Origin: JAHCIE01 sp034431435
GTDB lineage: Bacteria; Chloroflexota; Anaerolineae; Epilineales; JAHCIE01
Direction of reading: 5' to 3'
Length of the DNA stretch: 64,000 nt
NCBI GenBank assembly: GCA_034431435.1
Contig: DAOUDG010000084.1
Coordinates: 1-64,000 of the forward strand
Part shown: positions 42,534 to 52,263 of the stretch, in pieces
Layout of the letters: every line of letters begins with the position of its first letter
How positions within the stretch are numbered: the stretch's first letter is position 1
Notes under the pieces: model-generated
Seen by the model: only the letters and a program-made list of their open reading frames with translations
The model's database searches: none
What the model was told of the DNA's origin: nothing
Position numbers and translations under genes: made by a program

Positions 42534-43506
42534 GCCCTATCTCTCCATCGTCATCCCTCTCTATAACGAGGTCGAGTCGATTCCTGAGATGTACGCCCAG
42601 CTGACGGGCGTGCTGGAGCAGTACGGCCATCCCTACGAGATCATTGTCATCGACGATGGCAGCAAGGACGGCAGCTTCGACCTGCTCAAGCACTATCACG
42701 AGGAAGACCCGCGCTTCAAGATCATCCGCTTCCGCCGCAACTTCGGGCAGACGGCGGGCTTCGCGGCGGGCTTCGACCTGGCCCGGGGCGAGTGGGTCGT
42801 GACCATGGACGCCGACCTGCAAAATGACCCGGCCGATATCCCGCGCCTGGTGGACAAGGCTGAGAACGAGGGCTACGACATTGTCAGCGGTTGGCGCGTC
42901 AATCGTCAGGATACCTACCTGAGCCGCAAGCTGCCCTCGAAGATTGCCAACAACATGATTTCCGAGGTCACCGGCGTCCACCTGCACGATTACGGCTGCT
43001 CGCTGAAAGTGTATCATCGCGACGTGGTCAAGAACATCAACCTCTACGGCGAGATGCACCGCTTCATCCCCGCCCTCGCCAGCCGCATCGGCGTGACCGT
43101 GGCCGAGGAGCCGGTCAACCATCGGGCGCGGCAGTACGGCAAGTCGAAGTATGGCATCTCGCGCACCGTGCGCGTCTTCCTCGACCTGATGACGGTGCGT
43201 TTCCTGCTATCCTTCGATACCCGTCCCATCCACGTCTTCGGCAGCATCGGCCTCGTCACCCTGGGCCTGGGCATGCTCATCGGCCTGTACCTGACCTTCG
43301 TGAAGCTGTTCCTCGGCCAGAACATCGGCGACCGCCCGCTGCTGTGGCTGGCGGTGTTGCTGGTCATCGTCGGCATCCAGTTCATCTCGACCGGCCTGCT
43401 GGCTGAGGTGCTGGCGCGTACCTACTACGAGGCCCAGGGCAAGACCATCTACGTCATTCGTGAGGTCCTGGCCGACCAGCCGGCGGTCCCGGCGTCCCAC
43501 GCCTAG
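42523..43506 (+). CDS. GT2 polyprenyl-phosphate sugar synthase (DPM/GtrB-like)
   Basis: A 327-residue protein. The GT2 domain is at residues 1-230: LSIVIPLYNEVESI, VIDDGSKDGSFDLL, RRNFGQTAGFAAGFD and MDADLQNDP (DxD). Two C-terminal membrane helices follow (around 240-262 and 278-300), exactly the GtrB/DPM1 layout. Such enzymes load a sugar onto polyprenyl phosphate on the inner face, giving the donor used by GT39 enzymes. HRARQYGKSKYG is the conserved arginine-rich loop. The GTG start lies 11 bases inside the epimerase gene. Confidence 0.92.
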   Translation: MDDKPYLSIVIPLYNEVESIPEMYAQLTGVLEQYGHPYEIIVIDDGSKDGSFDLLKHYHEEDPRFKIIRFRRNFGQTAGFAAGFDLARGEWVVTMDADLQNDPADIPRLVDKAENEGYDIVSGWRVNRQDTYLSRKLPSKIANNMISEVTGVHLHDYGCSLKVYHRDVVKNINLYGEMHRFIPALASRIGVTVAEEPVNHRARQYGKSKYGISRTVRVFLDLMTVRFLLSFDTRPIHVFGSIGLVTLGLGMLIGLYLTFVKLFLGQNIGDRPLLWLAVLLVIVGIQFISTGLLAEVLARTYYEAQGKTIYVIREVLADQPAVPASHA

Positions 43507-43539
43507 GCGGCCGCCCCGGCGGCCACGGCCCCATCGCCC

Positions 43540-46200
43540 ATGGCCTCGTCCCACTCCACCGCTACCCTGACCGACATTGGCCCGCGACGCCGACCGCGTG
43601 CGTGGCGCGACCCGGCGCTGGTGGCCCTCGCCGCCCTGGCCGCCCAGGCATGCCTCTTTCTCCCCGTCCCGCTAATCGTCCGTGCTAGCGCTGCGTTGAC
43701 GCTCATGCTGCTGCCCGGCATCCCGGCGGCGGCCCTCCTGCTGCGCGGCCAGGGTGCGACGTGGGCCGAGCGCGGCGCGCTGGCCCTCGGCATTGGCGTT
43801 GCCCTGATGGTTGGCGGCGGTCTCGCCCTCACCTACCTCCCCGGCCCCCTCGACCGCCGCGTCGTCCTGCTGGGGGTGGATGCGCTGTTGGTCGTGTTGC
43901 TGGTAGGGTGGGGTTGGCGGGCGACCAGGGACCCAGGATTCAGGACCCCGGACCAAGCGGAAACGTTACAACGCGGCACAACCATTGGCCCTTCGACCTT
44001 CGTCGTTGGTCAGGCCTTGCTCGTCGCCGCCCTCCTCGTCACCGCCCTTCTGCGCCTGACCCACCTCGGCTACGCCGAGTTTCAAGGCGACGAAGCGCGC
44101 GCCTTGCTTATGGCGAATGGCCTGCAACAGGGCCGCGACGACGTGCTGTGGCTGCACAAGAAAGGCCCCGCCGAGGTCCTGCTGCCGGCCCTGATGGGCG
44201 CGGCGGCGGGCGGCATCGACGAGGCGACTGCGCGCCTGCCCTTCGCCGTTGCGGGCGTGGCCGCCGTTCTCGCCCTCGGCGCGCTCGGTTGGCGCATGTT
44301 TGGGCCGCCCTTCCAGGACACGCTGATGGGTGTGTGGGGGGGGGCGTTGGCGGCATGGGCGCTCGCCCTCGATGGCTTCTTTGAGGGTTTCGCGCGCATC
44401 GTCCAATATCAGAGCCTCGTCGCCCTGCTATCCATCGTGGGTGTGTGGGCTGCCTGGCGCTACTATGCGGACGGTCGCCTGCGCTGGCTCCTCCTGGGCG
44501 CGGCCCTCATCGCGGCCGGAACCCTCGGTCACTACGAAGCCGTCTTTGCCCTGGTCCCCCTCGCCTTCCTCTTCGGGCGGCGGTGGTGGCTGGCGCGGGC
44601 AGCGCGTGCGGGCAATGAGGGCCGGCACGGGGGCCTGCCCCTACGGGATGGGGTGCTGGCGGCGGGGGTGTTTGCCGCCGTCGCGGCTTTCTTCTACGTG
44701 CCCTTTGCCCTGAACCCGCATTTCGCCGAGACCGTCACCTACATCCTCGACCGTCGCATCGGCGCGGGCGGCGACAGCGCGGGACCGCTGCACAACAGCC
44801 TGCCCGACTACTTCGCCCGCGCCACCTTCTACAATTCGACGTGGTGGATGCTGTTCATGGTCGTTGGCCTGGTGGCCGTCCTCGGCTGGCTCGGCTGGCG
44901 GGCATTCGGTCCTGCGCGCGGTGGCCTGTCTCTCCCCGGCGTTGTTGCCGCCGCGTGGCCGGCCGTGGCCGTGGTGGTCACCGGGCTGGCCGGGAGCGCG
45001 CTCCAGATGGGGCGGCTTCACCTGGCCGTGCTGCTCTTTCTGCCCCTGGGCCTGTGGCTGCTGGCGCGCCGCCTGGGCGACGACGTCAAGACCGCCCTGA
45101 TCTGGTTCCTGCCACCCTTCCTGGTCGCGGGCTTCCTGGTCCAGAAGCCCCACACCCACTTCTATACCATGTGGCCGGGCCTGGCCCTGCTGGTAGCCTT
45201 CGGATTGGCGACGTTGTGGGTCGGCCGCGGAACCTGGCGCGGCGGCTGGCTGCGCTGGATGGTCGTCGTGGTCGTCGCCGTCGTTGCCCTCCTGCAAGCC
45301 GGCTATCTGTGGACCGTGTTTGTCGAGCACCAGCCGGAGTACAAGCGTGTCTACCCTGTGTCGCGCAGCCCCCTCTACCCCGCCGTCTACGGCAACGACG
45401 CGCCGCGTGGCGGCTACTTCGGCTTCCCGTACCGCGCCGGGTGGGGCGTCGTGGCGCGCCTGTTCGAGACCGGCGTTCTCCAGGGAACCTACAACAGCAA
45501 CGAAGAGCCGCTCATCACCGGCTGGTACACGCGCGGCGCGTCGCGCTGCGCCGCCGACCCGCAGTACTACATCGTCGCGCAGAACGTCCAGGACGAGGAG
45601 AGAATCCCCCTGACCCGCATCGAGCGCGACTATCACCTGCTCGGCGTGGTCGACGCAGACGGCGTCGCCAAGCTGCGCATCTATAGCCGCGACCCGGTCG
45701 ATGCGGTGCGCAGGTTTACGCTGGCCGACAGCGTGCGCCTCAACCCCACGGGCACGCAGGGCTTCCCCATCGGCCAGGCCCTCGACGTGCCCGCGCCCCA
45801 GGTGACCACCGATGCCGCCTTCGGCCCGGCGCGTCTGCTCGGCTACGAGATCGACCGCCGCAGCGTCAAGCCCGGCGAGAGCGTCGCTATCACCCTGTTC
45901 TGGGAAGCGACGGCCCGCCCGCCCACCAACTGGTCTGTGTTCGTCCACGTCTCCGATGATACCCTGCGCGGCCAGTCCGACGGCTATCCAGCCTGTGGCG
46001 CGCGGCCCACCTCCACCTGGCGGCGGGGCGACCTCATTGTTGATAGCCATAGCGTGCGCATCGACCCGGCCACGCCACCCGGCCAGTACCCCCTGCGTGT
46101 CGGTCTCTACGACAGCGGCAGCGGCCAGCGCGTGCCCGCCAGCGGCGCGGACACGGCGGGCGACCATGCCACGCTGGGTACGATTACGGTGCGGCCATGA
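43540..46200 (+). CDS. GT39-like membrane glycosyltransferase with repeat-derived inserts
   Basis: An 886-residue protein. About four extra N-terminal helices precede the usual first helix and the catalytic loop LGYAEFQGDEARALLMANGL (near residue 187). HKKGPAEVLL and further helices follow to about residue 590. A C-terminal beta-sandwich-like module begins near residue 758 (ARLLGYEIDRRSVKPGESVA, VFVHVSDD, LRVGLYDSGSGQRVP). Two stretches look repeat-derived: about 129-158 (RDPGFRTPDQAETLQRGTT) and about 361-371 (GRHGGLPLRDG). The next gene overlaps its stop. Confidence 0.83.
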   Translation: MASSHSTATLTDIGPRRRPRAWRDPALVALAALAAQACLFLPVPLIVRASAALTLMLLPGIPAAALLLRGQGATWAERGALALGIGVALMVGGGLALTYLPGPLDRRVVLLGVDALLVVLLVGWGWRATRDPGFRTPDQAETLQRGTTIGPSTFVVGQALLVAALLVTALLRLTHLGYAEFQGDEARALLMANGLQQGRDDVLWLHKKGPAEVLLPALMGAAAGGIDEATARLPFAVAGVAAVLALGALGWRMFGPPFQDTLMGVWGGALAAWALALDGFFEGFARIVQYQSLVALLSIVGVWAAWRYYADGRLRWLLLGAALIAAGTLGHYEAVFALVPLAFLFGRRWWLARAARAGNEGRHGGLPLRDGVLAAGVFAAVAAFFYVPFALNPHFAETVTYILDRRIGAGGDSAGPLHNSLPDYFARATFYNSTWWMLFMVVGLVAVLGWLGWRAFGPARGGLSLPGVVAAAWPAVAVVVTGLAGSALQMGRLHLAVLLFLPLGLWLLARRLGDDVKTALIWFLPPFLVAGFLVQKPHTHFYTMWPGLALLVAFGLATLWVGRGTWRGGWLRWMVVVVVAVVALLQAGYLWTVFVEHQPEYKRVYPVSRSPLYPAVYGNDAPRGGYFGFPYRAGWGVVARLFETGVLQGTYNSNEEPLITGWYTRGASRCAADPQYYIVAQNVQDEERIPLTRIERDYHLLGVVDADGVAKLRIYSRDPVDAVRRFTLADSVRLNPTGTQGFPIGQALDVPAPQVTTDAAFGPARLLGYEIDRRSVKPGESVAITLFWEATARPPTNWSVFVHVSDDTLRGQSDGYPACGARPTSTWRRGDLIVDSHSVRIDPATPPGQYPLRVGLYDSGSGQRVPASGADTAGDHATLGTITVRP
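43925..44012. repeat. In-frame repeat insertion in the GT39 gene
   Basis: ACCAGGGACCCAGGATTCAG is followed by a segment whose second part, ATTGGCCCTTCGACCTTCGT, matches the element near 28985-29045. It encodes the hydrophilic PGFRTPDQAETLQRGTT stretch between two membrane helices. Confidence 0.6.
44620..44650. repeat. GCCTGCCCCTAC palindromic repeat in frame (copy 1)
   Basis: GGCCGGCACGGGGGCCTGCC followed by CCTACGGGATGGGG. It is read as Gly-Arg-His-Gly-Gly-Leu-Pro-Leu-Arg-Asp. The same element is at 47421-47458 in another gene, read in the same frame. Confidence 0.72.
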
Positions 46201-49200
46201 AGACCCGCTGGCTCGACCTGCTGGCCGGAGTGGTTATCGTCGCCGCCCTGACGCTGCGCCTGCTGGGCCTGAACCAGTTCATTGCCGCCGACGAGCTGCG
46301 TTGGGTGTGCCGCGCCCTCAACTTCGGCCAGGCGCTGGCGACGGGCGCGCTCGCCAACACCTTCCAGACCGGCCACCCTGGCGTCCTGACCATGTGGGCG
46401 GGCAGCCTGACCGTGCCCGCTGCGACGGCCCCCGCGGCCCTGGCGACATGCGCCGCCACCGACGCGGCGACCGCGCCGTCAGCGGTGGGCGCGTCGGAAC
46501 TGGCCGGGCTGGCCGACGTGCTGTGGCGGATGCGGGTTGGGATCGCGCTACTGAACACGGCCCTCCTCGCCGCCAGCTACCTGCTGGTGCGGCGCGTGCT
46601 GGGTCCGTTGGCCGCCCTGTTCGGCCTCATCCTGCTGGCCTTCGACCCCTTCTTCCTCGCCCACTCGCGAGTCTTGCACCTGGACGCCCTCCTCAGTGGC
46701 CTGCTCCTCGTGAGCGTGCTGGCCCTGCTGGCGGCCTTCTTGCCTTCGGCCCGGCGGCCGGCGCACGAGACGCCCCGCCCGCCTTCGACTCTCTTCCTCA
46801 TTCTGTCCGGCGCGGTTGCCGGTGTCGCCCTGACGCAGAAGGTCGCCGCCGTGTTCGTGCTGCCCTGGGCGGCCCTCGCGCTGGCCTGGCTAACCTGGCG
46901 GAGTCTCGACCCCGCCCATCGCGACCTCGGCGCGTGGCTGCGCGCCCTGCTGCGCCACGGCCTGGTCTGGGCTGTCGCCTTCATCGTTGCCATTTTCGTC
47001 GTCTGGCCCGCCGCGTGGGCCGCCCCCGCCGCCACGATGCGCGGCGTCATCGACAAGGCGGCCAGCGAGGGCGGCAGCCCGCACCAGGCGGGCCAGTTCA
47101 TCGACGAGGAGATCGTCGACGATCCCGGCGCGTTCATGTATGTCCTGGCGCTGCTATTCCGCGCCTCACCGTGGCTTTTCGTCGGCGTACCCCTGGGCGC
47201 GTGGGCAGGCTGGCGCGCCAGACGCGGCTCCAATGCCCGCGTCGCCGTCGGCGGCCTGCTCGCCTTCGCGCTACTGTTTGCCGCGCTCATCGCCTTCAGC
47301 CCCAAGAAGTTCGACCGCTACCTGCTACCGATCTTCCCACCCCTCGACCTTGTGGCAGGCGTGGGCCTGGCGGCTGTGGCCTCTTTCCGCGTTCGTCCGC
47401 GTTCGTCCGCGTCCAGTTCCGAAAAAGGCAGGCACATAGGCCTGCCCCTACAGGAGGCGCTCGCCCTGGCCCTGGTCGCCGCCGTCCAGCTGGCTCTGGT
47501 GCTGCCCTACGCGCCTTACTACCTCACCTACTACAACCCGCTGCTGGGTGGTGGGCCGGCTGCGACGCGCTGGCTGCTCGTCGGCTGGGGCGAGGGCTAC
47601 GACCAGGCCGCCCGCTTCCTGAACCAGCGGCCGACCGCGCAGCGTCAGACGGCGGTGCGCGGCGTTTCCCAGTTCGCGCCGCTGTACATCGGCGAGACGC
47701 GCAGCGCGCCCGGCTACCGCCCCTACCAGACGCGCTTCGTCGTCCTCTACCTCAACGAGATTCAGCGGCGGCGTAACGAGGGACTGATTCAGCGTTACTA
47801 CGACAACCCGGACGCGAAACTGCTGCACGTCGTCACCCTGAATGGCATCGACTACGCCTGGGTCTACGAAAACACGACGGCCAACGCGCCCCTGGCCGTC
47901 ATCGAGGCCGAGCGCCGCCCCGGCGATGCCTTCGTCGTCAACGGCGACTCCCTCGCCGCCGACCGCCTGCCGCCGGACGTGCCCCAGGCCAGGATTTACG
48001 GCCACTTTCGGGCCGCTGAGATGGCCGAGGCCCTGGCCGCGCTGCCGCCGTCGCAGCGGTTGTGGTATCTGCGCTACCGGGCCGCCGACCCCGGCGTGGC
48101 GTTGGACGCTCTCCGCGAACACGCTATACTTGACGGCGAAGTGCGCCAGTTCCCCGACGTGGAGGTGTGGCGATTCCGCGCCGCACCTCCCGCCGCCCGC
48201 GTCGCCCGCGCCGACTTCGGCCCGCTACGCCTGGTCGGCTGGGGCGTGGAGGAGCCAGCGGCGACAGCGGGGACCCCCATCGGCGTCGCCCTGGCGTGGC
48301 AACCGACCGCGCCGGTGACAGACGACGCAGTGGCCGAGGTCGAGGTCGTGGACGCGGAGGGGCGCGTGGTGGCGCGTACTGAGAAGCCTGCGCGCGACGC
48401 GGCGCTGCGGCCCGCGAGCCAGTGGGCAGTGGGCGAGCGCGTCGAAACCCTCGTACCGCTGACCATCCCGCCGGGCACGCCGCCGGGCGAATACACCCTG
48501 CGCGCGGGCGTCAAGGGCGCGGCGCCAGCGGCTGCCCTCGGAACCATGAGGGTAGCGCGCAATGGGGCGACCAGCGAAATCGAGATACCCACGCGCCTGG
48601 ACGCGCCGGCCGGGCCAGGGTTGCGCCTGGCGGGCCACGGCCTGCCGCCCGCGGCCGAGGCCGGGACAACCCTGGCTGTGCCGCTGGTGTGGCGCGCCGA
48701 TGGCCCCGTGAGCGCGGCGAGCGCAGACCTGGCGCTGCGCGACGCGGCGGGCCACCTGGGGCCGACCACGAGCGCGCCGCTGCTGGGTGTACCGCTGAGC
48801 CAGTGGCAGGCGGGCGACGTGTTCCGCGCTACCCGCGCCGTGACTCTACCCGCTGACGCTGCGACCGGCCCCGCACAGGTCGAGGTGCTGCCCAGGGACG
48901 CGGCTGGCGGCGCGCTGCTCGATACGCCCATTGTGCTGGGGCCGCTGTGGCTCCAGGGGCAGCCCCTGGCCGCGCCGCCGCGCGCGCCGGGCCAGCCGAC
49001 GGCCTACCGCGTCGCGGACGCTGCGACGCTGCTGGGCTATGACGCGGCCCAGGTCGCGCCGGGCGCGCCGCTGGACCTGACCTTGACCTGGCGAGCCGAC
49101 CGCGCCGCACCGACCGACTACACGGTGTTCGTGCATCTCCTGGCCCCCGACGGTCGCATCCTTAGCCAGATTGACCGCACGCCGGGCCTGAGTCAGTATG

Positions 49201-49391
49201 CGACGAGCCAGTGGCAGGCGGGCGAGGTGGTGGTGGACCCGTACCGGCTGGACGTGCCGCCAGACACACCGCCGGGCCGCTATCAGGTCGCCGTCGGCTG
49301 GTACACACCGGCTGGCCGCGCCGAGGCGCGGGACGCGGCGGGGCAGCGGCTGGCGGAGGATCGCATTCTGCTCGACGTGGACGTGAGATAG
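46197..49391 (+). CDS. GT39-like membrane glycosyltransferase with three C-terminal modules
   Basis: A 1064-residue protein, the largest in the window. Helix 1 is followed by the catalytic loop LNQFIAADELRWVCRALNFG and a GHPGVLTMWAG motif. About nine more helices run to residue 450. After a mixed soluble domain, three modules of the shared beta-sandwich-like type begin near residues 672, 806 and 943. The last has TVFVHLLAPDGRILSQID and TSQWQAGEVVVDPYRLDV. Residues about 398-420 (RVRPRSSASSSEKGRHIGLP) are encoded by two repeat families and are probably an insertion. The ATG overlaps the preceding stop. Confidence 0.85.
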   Translation: MKTRWLDLLAGVVIVAALTLRLLGLNQFIAADELRWVCRALNFGQALATGALANTFQTGHPGVLTMWAGSLTVPAATAPAALATCAATDAATAPSAVGASELAGLADVLWRMRVGIALLNTALLAASYLLVRRVLGPLAALFGLILLAFDPFFLAHSRVLHLDALLSGLLLVSVLALLAAFLPSARRPAHETPRPPSTLFLILSGAVAGVALTQKVAAVFVLPWAALALAWLTWRSLDPAHRDLGAWLRALLRHGLVWAVAFIVAIFVVWPAAWAAPAATMRGVIDKAASEGGSPHQAGQFIDEEIVDDPGAFMYVLALLFRASPWLFVGVPLGAWAGWRARRGSNARVAVGGLLAFALLFAALIAFSPKKFDRYLLPIFPPLDLVAGVGLAAVASFRVRPRSSASSSEKGRHIGLPLQEALALALVAAVQLALVLPYAPYYLTYYNPLLGGGPAATRWLLVGWGEGYDQAARFLNQRPTAQRQTAVRGVSQFAPLYIGETRSAPGYRPYQTRFVVLYLNEIQRRRNEGLIQRYYDNPDAKLLHVVTLNGIDYAWVYENTTANAPLAVIEAERRPGDAFVVNGDSLAADRLPPDVPQARIYGHFRAAEMAEALAALPPSQRLWYLRYRAADPGVALDALREHAILDGEVRQFPDVEVWRFRAAPPAARVARADFGPLRLVGWGVEEPAATAGTPIGVALAWQPTAPVTDDAVAEVEVVDAEGRVVARTEKPARDAALRPASQWAVGERVETLVPLTIPPGTPPGEYTLRAGVKGAAPAAALGTMRVARNGATSEIEIPTRLDAPAGPGLRLAGHGLPPAAEAGTTLAVPLVWRADGPVSAASADLALRDAAGHLGPTTSAPLLGVPLSQWQAGDVFRATRAVTLPADAATGPAQVEVLPRDAAGGALLDTPIVLGPLWLQGQPLAAPPRAPGQPTAYRVADAATLLGYDAAQVAPGAPLDLTLTWRADRAAPTDYTVFVHLLAPDGRILSQIDRTPGLSQYATSQWQAGEVVVDPYRLDVPPDTPPGRYQVAVGWYTPAGRAEARDAAGQRLAEDRILLDVDVR
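47388..47458. repeat. Two repeat families in frame in the GT39 gene (copy 2 of the GCCTGCCCCTAC element)
   Basis: CCGCGTTCGT decamers in tandem (about 47388-47412) are followed by AAGGCAGGCACATAGGCCTG and CCCCTACAGGAGG (47426-47456). The second part encodes Gly-Arg-His-Ile-Gly-Leu-Pro-Leu-Gln-Glu, matching the copy at 44620-44650. Confidence 0.75.
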
Positions 49392-49392
49392 C

Positions 49393-52263
49393 ATGACGAC
49401 TCAGACGACCTCGGCCGGTCGCCAGGGGGATGCGGTCATCACCGCGCCGCCCGCTGCCGCGCCGCGCCCGTCCCTGCTGGACCGCCTGGGCGCGCTCCTC
49501 ACCCAGCGCACTGACCTGGTGGCTCTGGCCGTGCTGCTCGTCGCCCTGGCGGGCTACCTGTACAATCTCGGTGGCTGGCTCATCACCGACGACGAAGGCT
49601 CGTACTTCTATCAGACCTGGCGCGTCAGCCTCGGCGAGATCCCCTACCGCGATTTCCTCACCCCGCAACTGCCGCTGTTCATGGGCATCGGCGGCCTGGC
49701 GCAGCGCATCTTCGGCCCCGCGCCCGTCCCGCTACGCATCCTGAGTGTGCTGGCCGTCATGGTCGCCGCCTGGGCGCTGTACCGCGTCCTCCGCCGCTAC
49801 ATGACGCCGCTCCTGGCCCTGGTCGGCATGACAGCCTTCCTCGCCTTCCCCGATGTCTACGCCGTGGGCCGCGTCTTCCGCTCCGAACCCTACATGCTCA
49901 TGTTCCTGGGCCTGGGGATGTGGGCTGTCGTCGCGGCCGAGGAACGCCGTCGCTGGGGCTGGTGGCTCCTCGCGGGCGCGCTGTTCGGGCTGGCCATCCT
50001 CATCAAGCTGTTCGCCGCCCTGGCCTTCGGCGGTCTCCTGCTATACGTCCTGTCGCCGTGGCGCGGCCGCACCGACGCGCTGGCCCTGGCCGGGATCGAG
50101 GGACGGCGTAGCGCGCCGCGCCCCCCGACCTGGGACTGGGGTGGGCTGCGCGCCCGCGTGCCAGAAGCCCTGGCCCTGGTCGTGCCTGCTGCCCTCGTGG
50201 CGGGCGGTGTCCTGCTCGCCTTTCTGGTGGTCGTACCGGAAACCTACACCGCCATCTTCGGCCACCAGCTGATGCAGGGCAGCCACCTGTCGCGCCTCGA
50301 CGTTTTCTGGAAGGGGCTGGAATTCTACCGCGTCTACTTTGGTCAGTACGCCCCTATCCTGGTGTTCGCCCTGCCCATGGCCATCGTTGTGTGGCGGCGT
50401 GGCGGGCGCTGGACGTTGCTGGCCTGGCAACTGCCGACGGTCGTCGCTTTCGTCCTGCTGTCGCGTGAGCTATGGGCGCGGCATCTGGTGTACCTTGCCC
50501 CCGCGATGGCGGGCCTGTTCGCTGCGAGCATCGAGCCGATGCTCACCTGGCCGCGGCGTGGCTTCCTCTTGTTGGCCCTCATCGGCGCGGTTCTCCTGCC
50601 CTGGCTGTTCAACGATAGCGTGCAGGCCCACTACAGCGAGACAGGCACGTGGCGTGTGGCCGACTTCATGGCCGCCGAGGCCGGGCCGTCCGGCTCCTTC
50701 CTATCCGACTACCCCGAGCTGAACTTTTACGCCCAACTGCCCACTGGCTACACGGGCGCGTCCCTGTCCCACGGCGCGGCGTCGAGCGGCCAGATCAGCG
50801 GCGCGGCGTTGTTGCGCGAGCTGGACGCGATGGGCGGCAATAACATCGTCGTCGACATCTCCGAGTTCGGCCAGCTGCGGTTCCTGCGCGACCGCCGGGC
50901 CTTTCAGGCTGCCGTCGATGCGGGGTTCACGCCCATCGGCTTCTTCAACCGCGCCCAGCAACAGTTGCAGGTCTATCGCCGCAACGGCGTTCCCCCGCCG
51001 GGGCCGGAGCTGAACTTCGGCCATCAGCTGACCTTCTTCTCTGGCGGACCCGCTGCGGACAACGTCGCCAGCGGCGGGAGCGTGCCCGTCCACCTGCGCT
51101 TCGGCGTGCGCGCCCCCGCCCCCGCCGACCGCGAGCGCACCCCTTTGAGCGAGAACTACGTCGCCTTCATCCACCTGCAAGATGCGGAAGGCAACATCTG
51201 GGGCAGCGACGACGGCGCGCTCACCAACGCCCTCAAGAAGCAGACCGCCCAGTGGCAGGCGGGCGAACTCAACGTCGACCGCTTCAATCTGCGTGTCCGC
51301 CCCGGCACGCCGCCGGGCGAATACGACGTCGTCATGGGCGTGTATCGCCTGAGCGACGGGGCGCGGCTGGACATCCTGAATGCCCAGGGCAACCCGATCG
51401 GCACCGAGCACAGGCTGGGGCAACTAACCGTTACCCCACCGTCGCGTCGTCCTGCCACGGGTGACCTGGGTCTGGCGACCACCCTCAATGCCGATCTCGG
51501 CCCCGCGCGGCTTGTCGGCTACGGGGTTGACCGCGCGGCGGTGGACGCCGGCGACAGCCTGCGGGCGGAGCTTGGCTGGCAGGGCGAGCAGCCCGTGGAC
51601 GGTCTGGTCGCCTTGAGCCTGGCCGCTGAGGCCGGTGAGGTGAGTCGCCAGACCTTCCCCCTCCAGATGGCGGCGGGCGATGTGGCCCTCGGCCAGTACA
51701 ATGTGCCCATCGACGCCGATGTACCCGGCGGCGAGTACCGCCTGCGGGCGCGGCTCGTCGCCCCCGACGGTGCGCCCCTCGGTGAGTCGGTGGACCTGGC
51801 CCCGCTGAGCGTCAAGCCGGTCGCCGCCAGCTTCGAGAAGCCGCCCATCAGCCACCCGCTGCGCGTCGATCTCGGCGAGCGGGTGGACCTGGCGGGCTAC
51901 GACCTGGCCGCCGATCGCATCGCGCCCGGCGATACCATTGACCTCACCCTGTACTGGCATCCTCAAGGCCGCCTGACCCAGAGTCTCAAGGTCTTCGCCC
52001 ACCTGGTCGGCCCCGACGGCAAGATTCTCGCCCAGCGCGACAGCATCCCCGTCGAGGGCGCGCGCCCGACCACCGGCTGGCGGCCGGGCGAGTACATCGC
52101 CGACCCTATCCGCATCGCCGTGCCGCGCACGGCTGCCCCCGGCCGATACGAGTTGCGCGTCGGCCTGTACGACCCCATCACCGACGAGCGACTGCCGGCC
52201 AGCGTGGACGGCGCGGCCCAGCCCAACGGTCAGGCCATCCTTACGGAGATCACCGTTGGTTGA
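49393..52263 (+). CDS. GT39-like membrane glycosyltransferase with three C-terminal modules
   Basis: A 956-residue protein. A short Thr/Ala-rich tail precedes helix 1. The catalytic-type loop is GGWLITDDEGSYFYQTWRVS, followed by PYRDFLTPQLPLFMG, a pattern of GT39-like enzymes using lipid-linked sugars. About ten helices run to residue 430. The C-terminal half holds three modules starting near residues 541, 700 and 824. The middle one lacks the VFxHLxD core, and the third is canonical (VFAHLVGPDGKILAQRDS). It starts two bases after the preceding stop and its end overlaps the next start. Confidence 0.84.
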   Translation: MTTQTTSAGRQGDAVITAPPAAAPRPSLLDRLGALLTQRTDLVALAVLLVALAGYLYNLGGWLITDDEGSYFYQTWRVSLGEIPYRDFLTPQLPLFMGIGGLAQRIFGPAPVPLRILSVLAVMVAAWALYRVLRRYMTPLLALVGMTAFLAFPDVYAVGRVFRSEPYMLMFLGLGMWAVVAAEERRRWGWWLLAGALFGLAILIKLFAALAFGGLLLYVLSPWRGRTDALALAGIEGRRSAPRPPTWDWGGLRARVPEALALVVPAALVAGGVLLAFLVVVPETYTAIFGHQLMQGSHLSRLDVFWKGLEFYRVYFGQYAPILVFALPMAIVVWRRGGRWTLLAWQLPTVVAFVLLSRELWARHLVYLAPAMAGLFAASIEPMLTWPRRGFLLLALIGAVLLPWLFNDSVQAHYSETGTWRVADFMAAEAGPSGSFLSDYPELNFYAQLPTGYTGASLSHGAASSGQISGAALLRELDAMGGNNIVVDISEFGQLRFLRDRRAFQAAVDAGFTPIGFFNRAQQQLQVYRRNGVPPPGPELNFGHQLTFFSGGPAADNVASGGSVPVHLRFGVRAPAPADRERTPLSENYVAFIHLQDAEGNIWGSDDGALTNALKKQTAQWQAGELNVDRFNLRVRPGTPPGEYDVVMGVYRLSDGARLDILNAQGNPIGTEHRLGQLTVTPPSRRPATGDLGLATTLNADLGPARLVGYGVDRAAVDAGDSLRAELGWQGEQPVDGLVALSLAAEAGEVSRQTFPLQMAAGDVALGQYNVPIDADVPGGEYRLRARLVAPDGAPLGESVDLAPLSVKPVAASFEKPPISHPLRVDLGERVDLAGYDLAADRIAPGDTIDLTLYWHPQGRLTQSLKVFAHLVGPDGKILAQRDSIPVEGARPTTGWRPGEYIADPIRIAVPRTAAPGRYELRVGLYDPITDERLPASVDGAAQPNGQAILTEITVG

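Noticed and set aside
44641..46167. Minus strand open frame of about 500 codons
   Set aside because: It is antisense to a GT39 gene with clear helices and module; its His/Gln/Arg-rich translation has no fold-like pattern.
45812..47776. + strand open frame spanning two GT39 genes in another frame
   Set aside because: Low-complexity Arg/Pro translation crossing the ATGA overlap of two real genes; a shadow of GC-rich coding.
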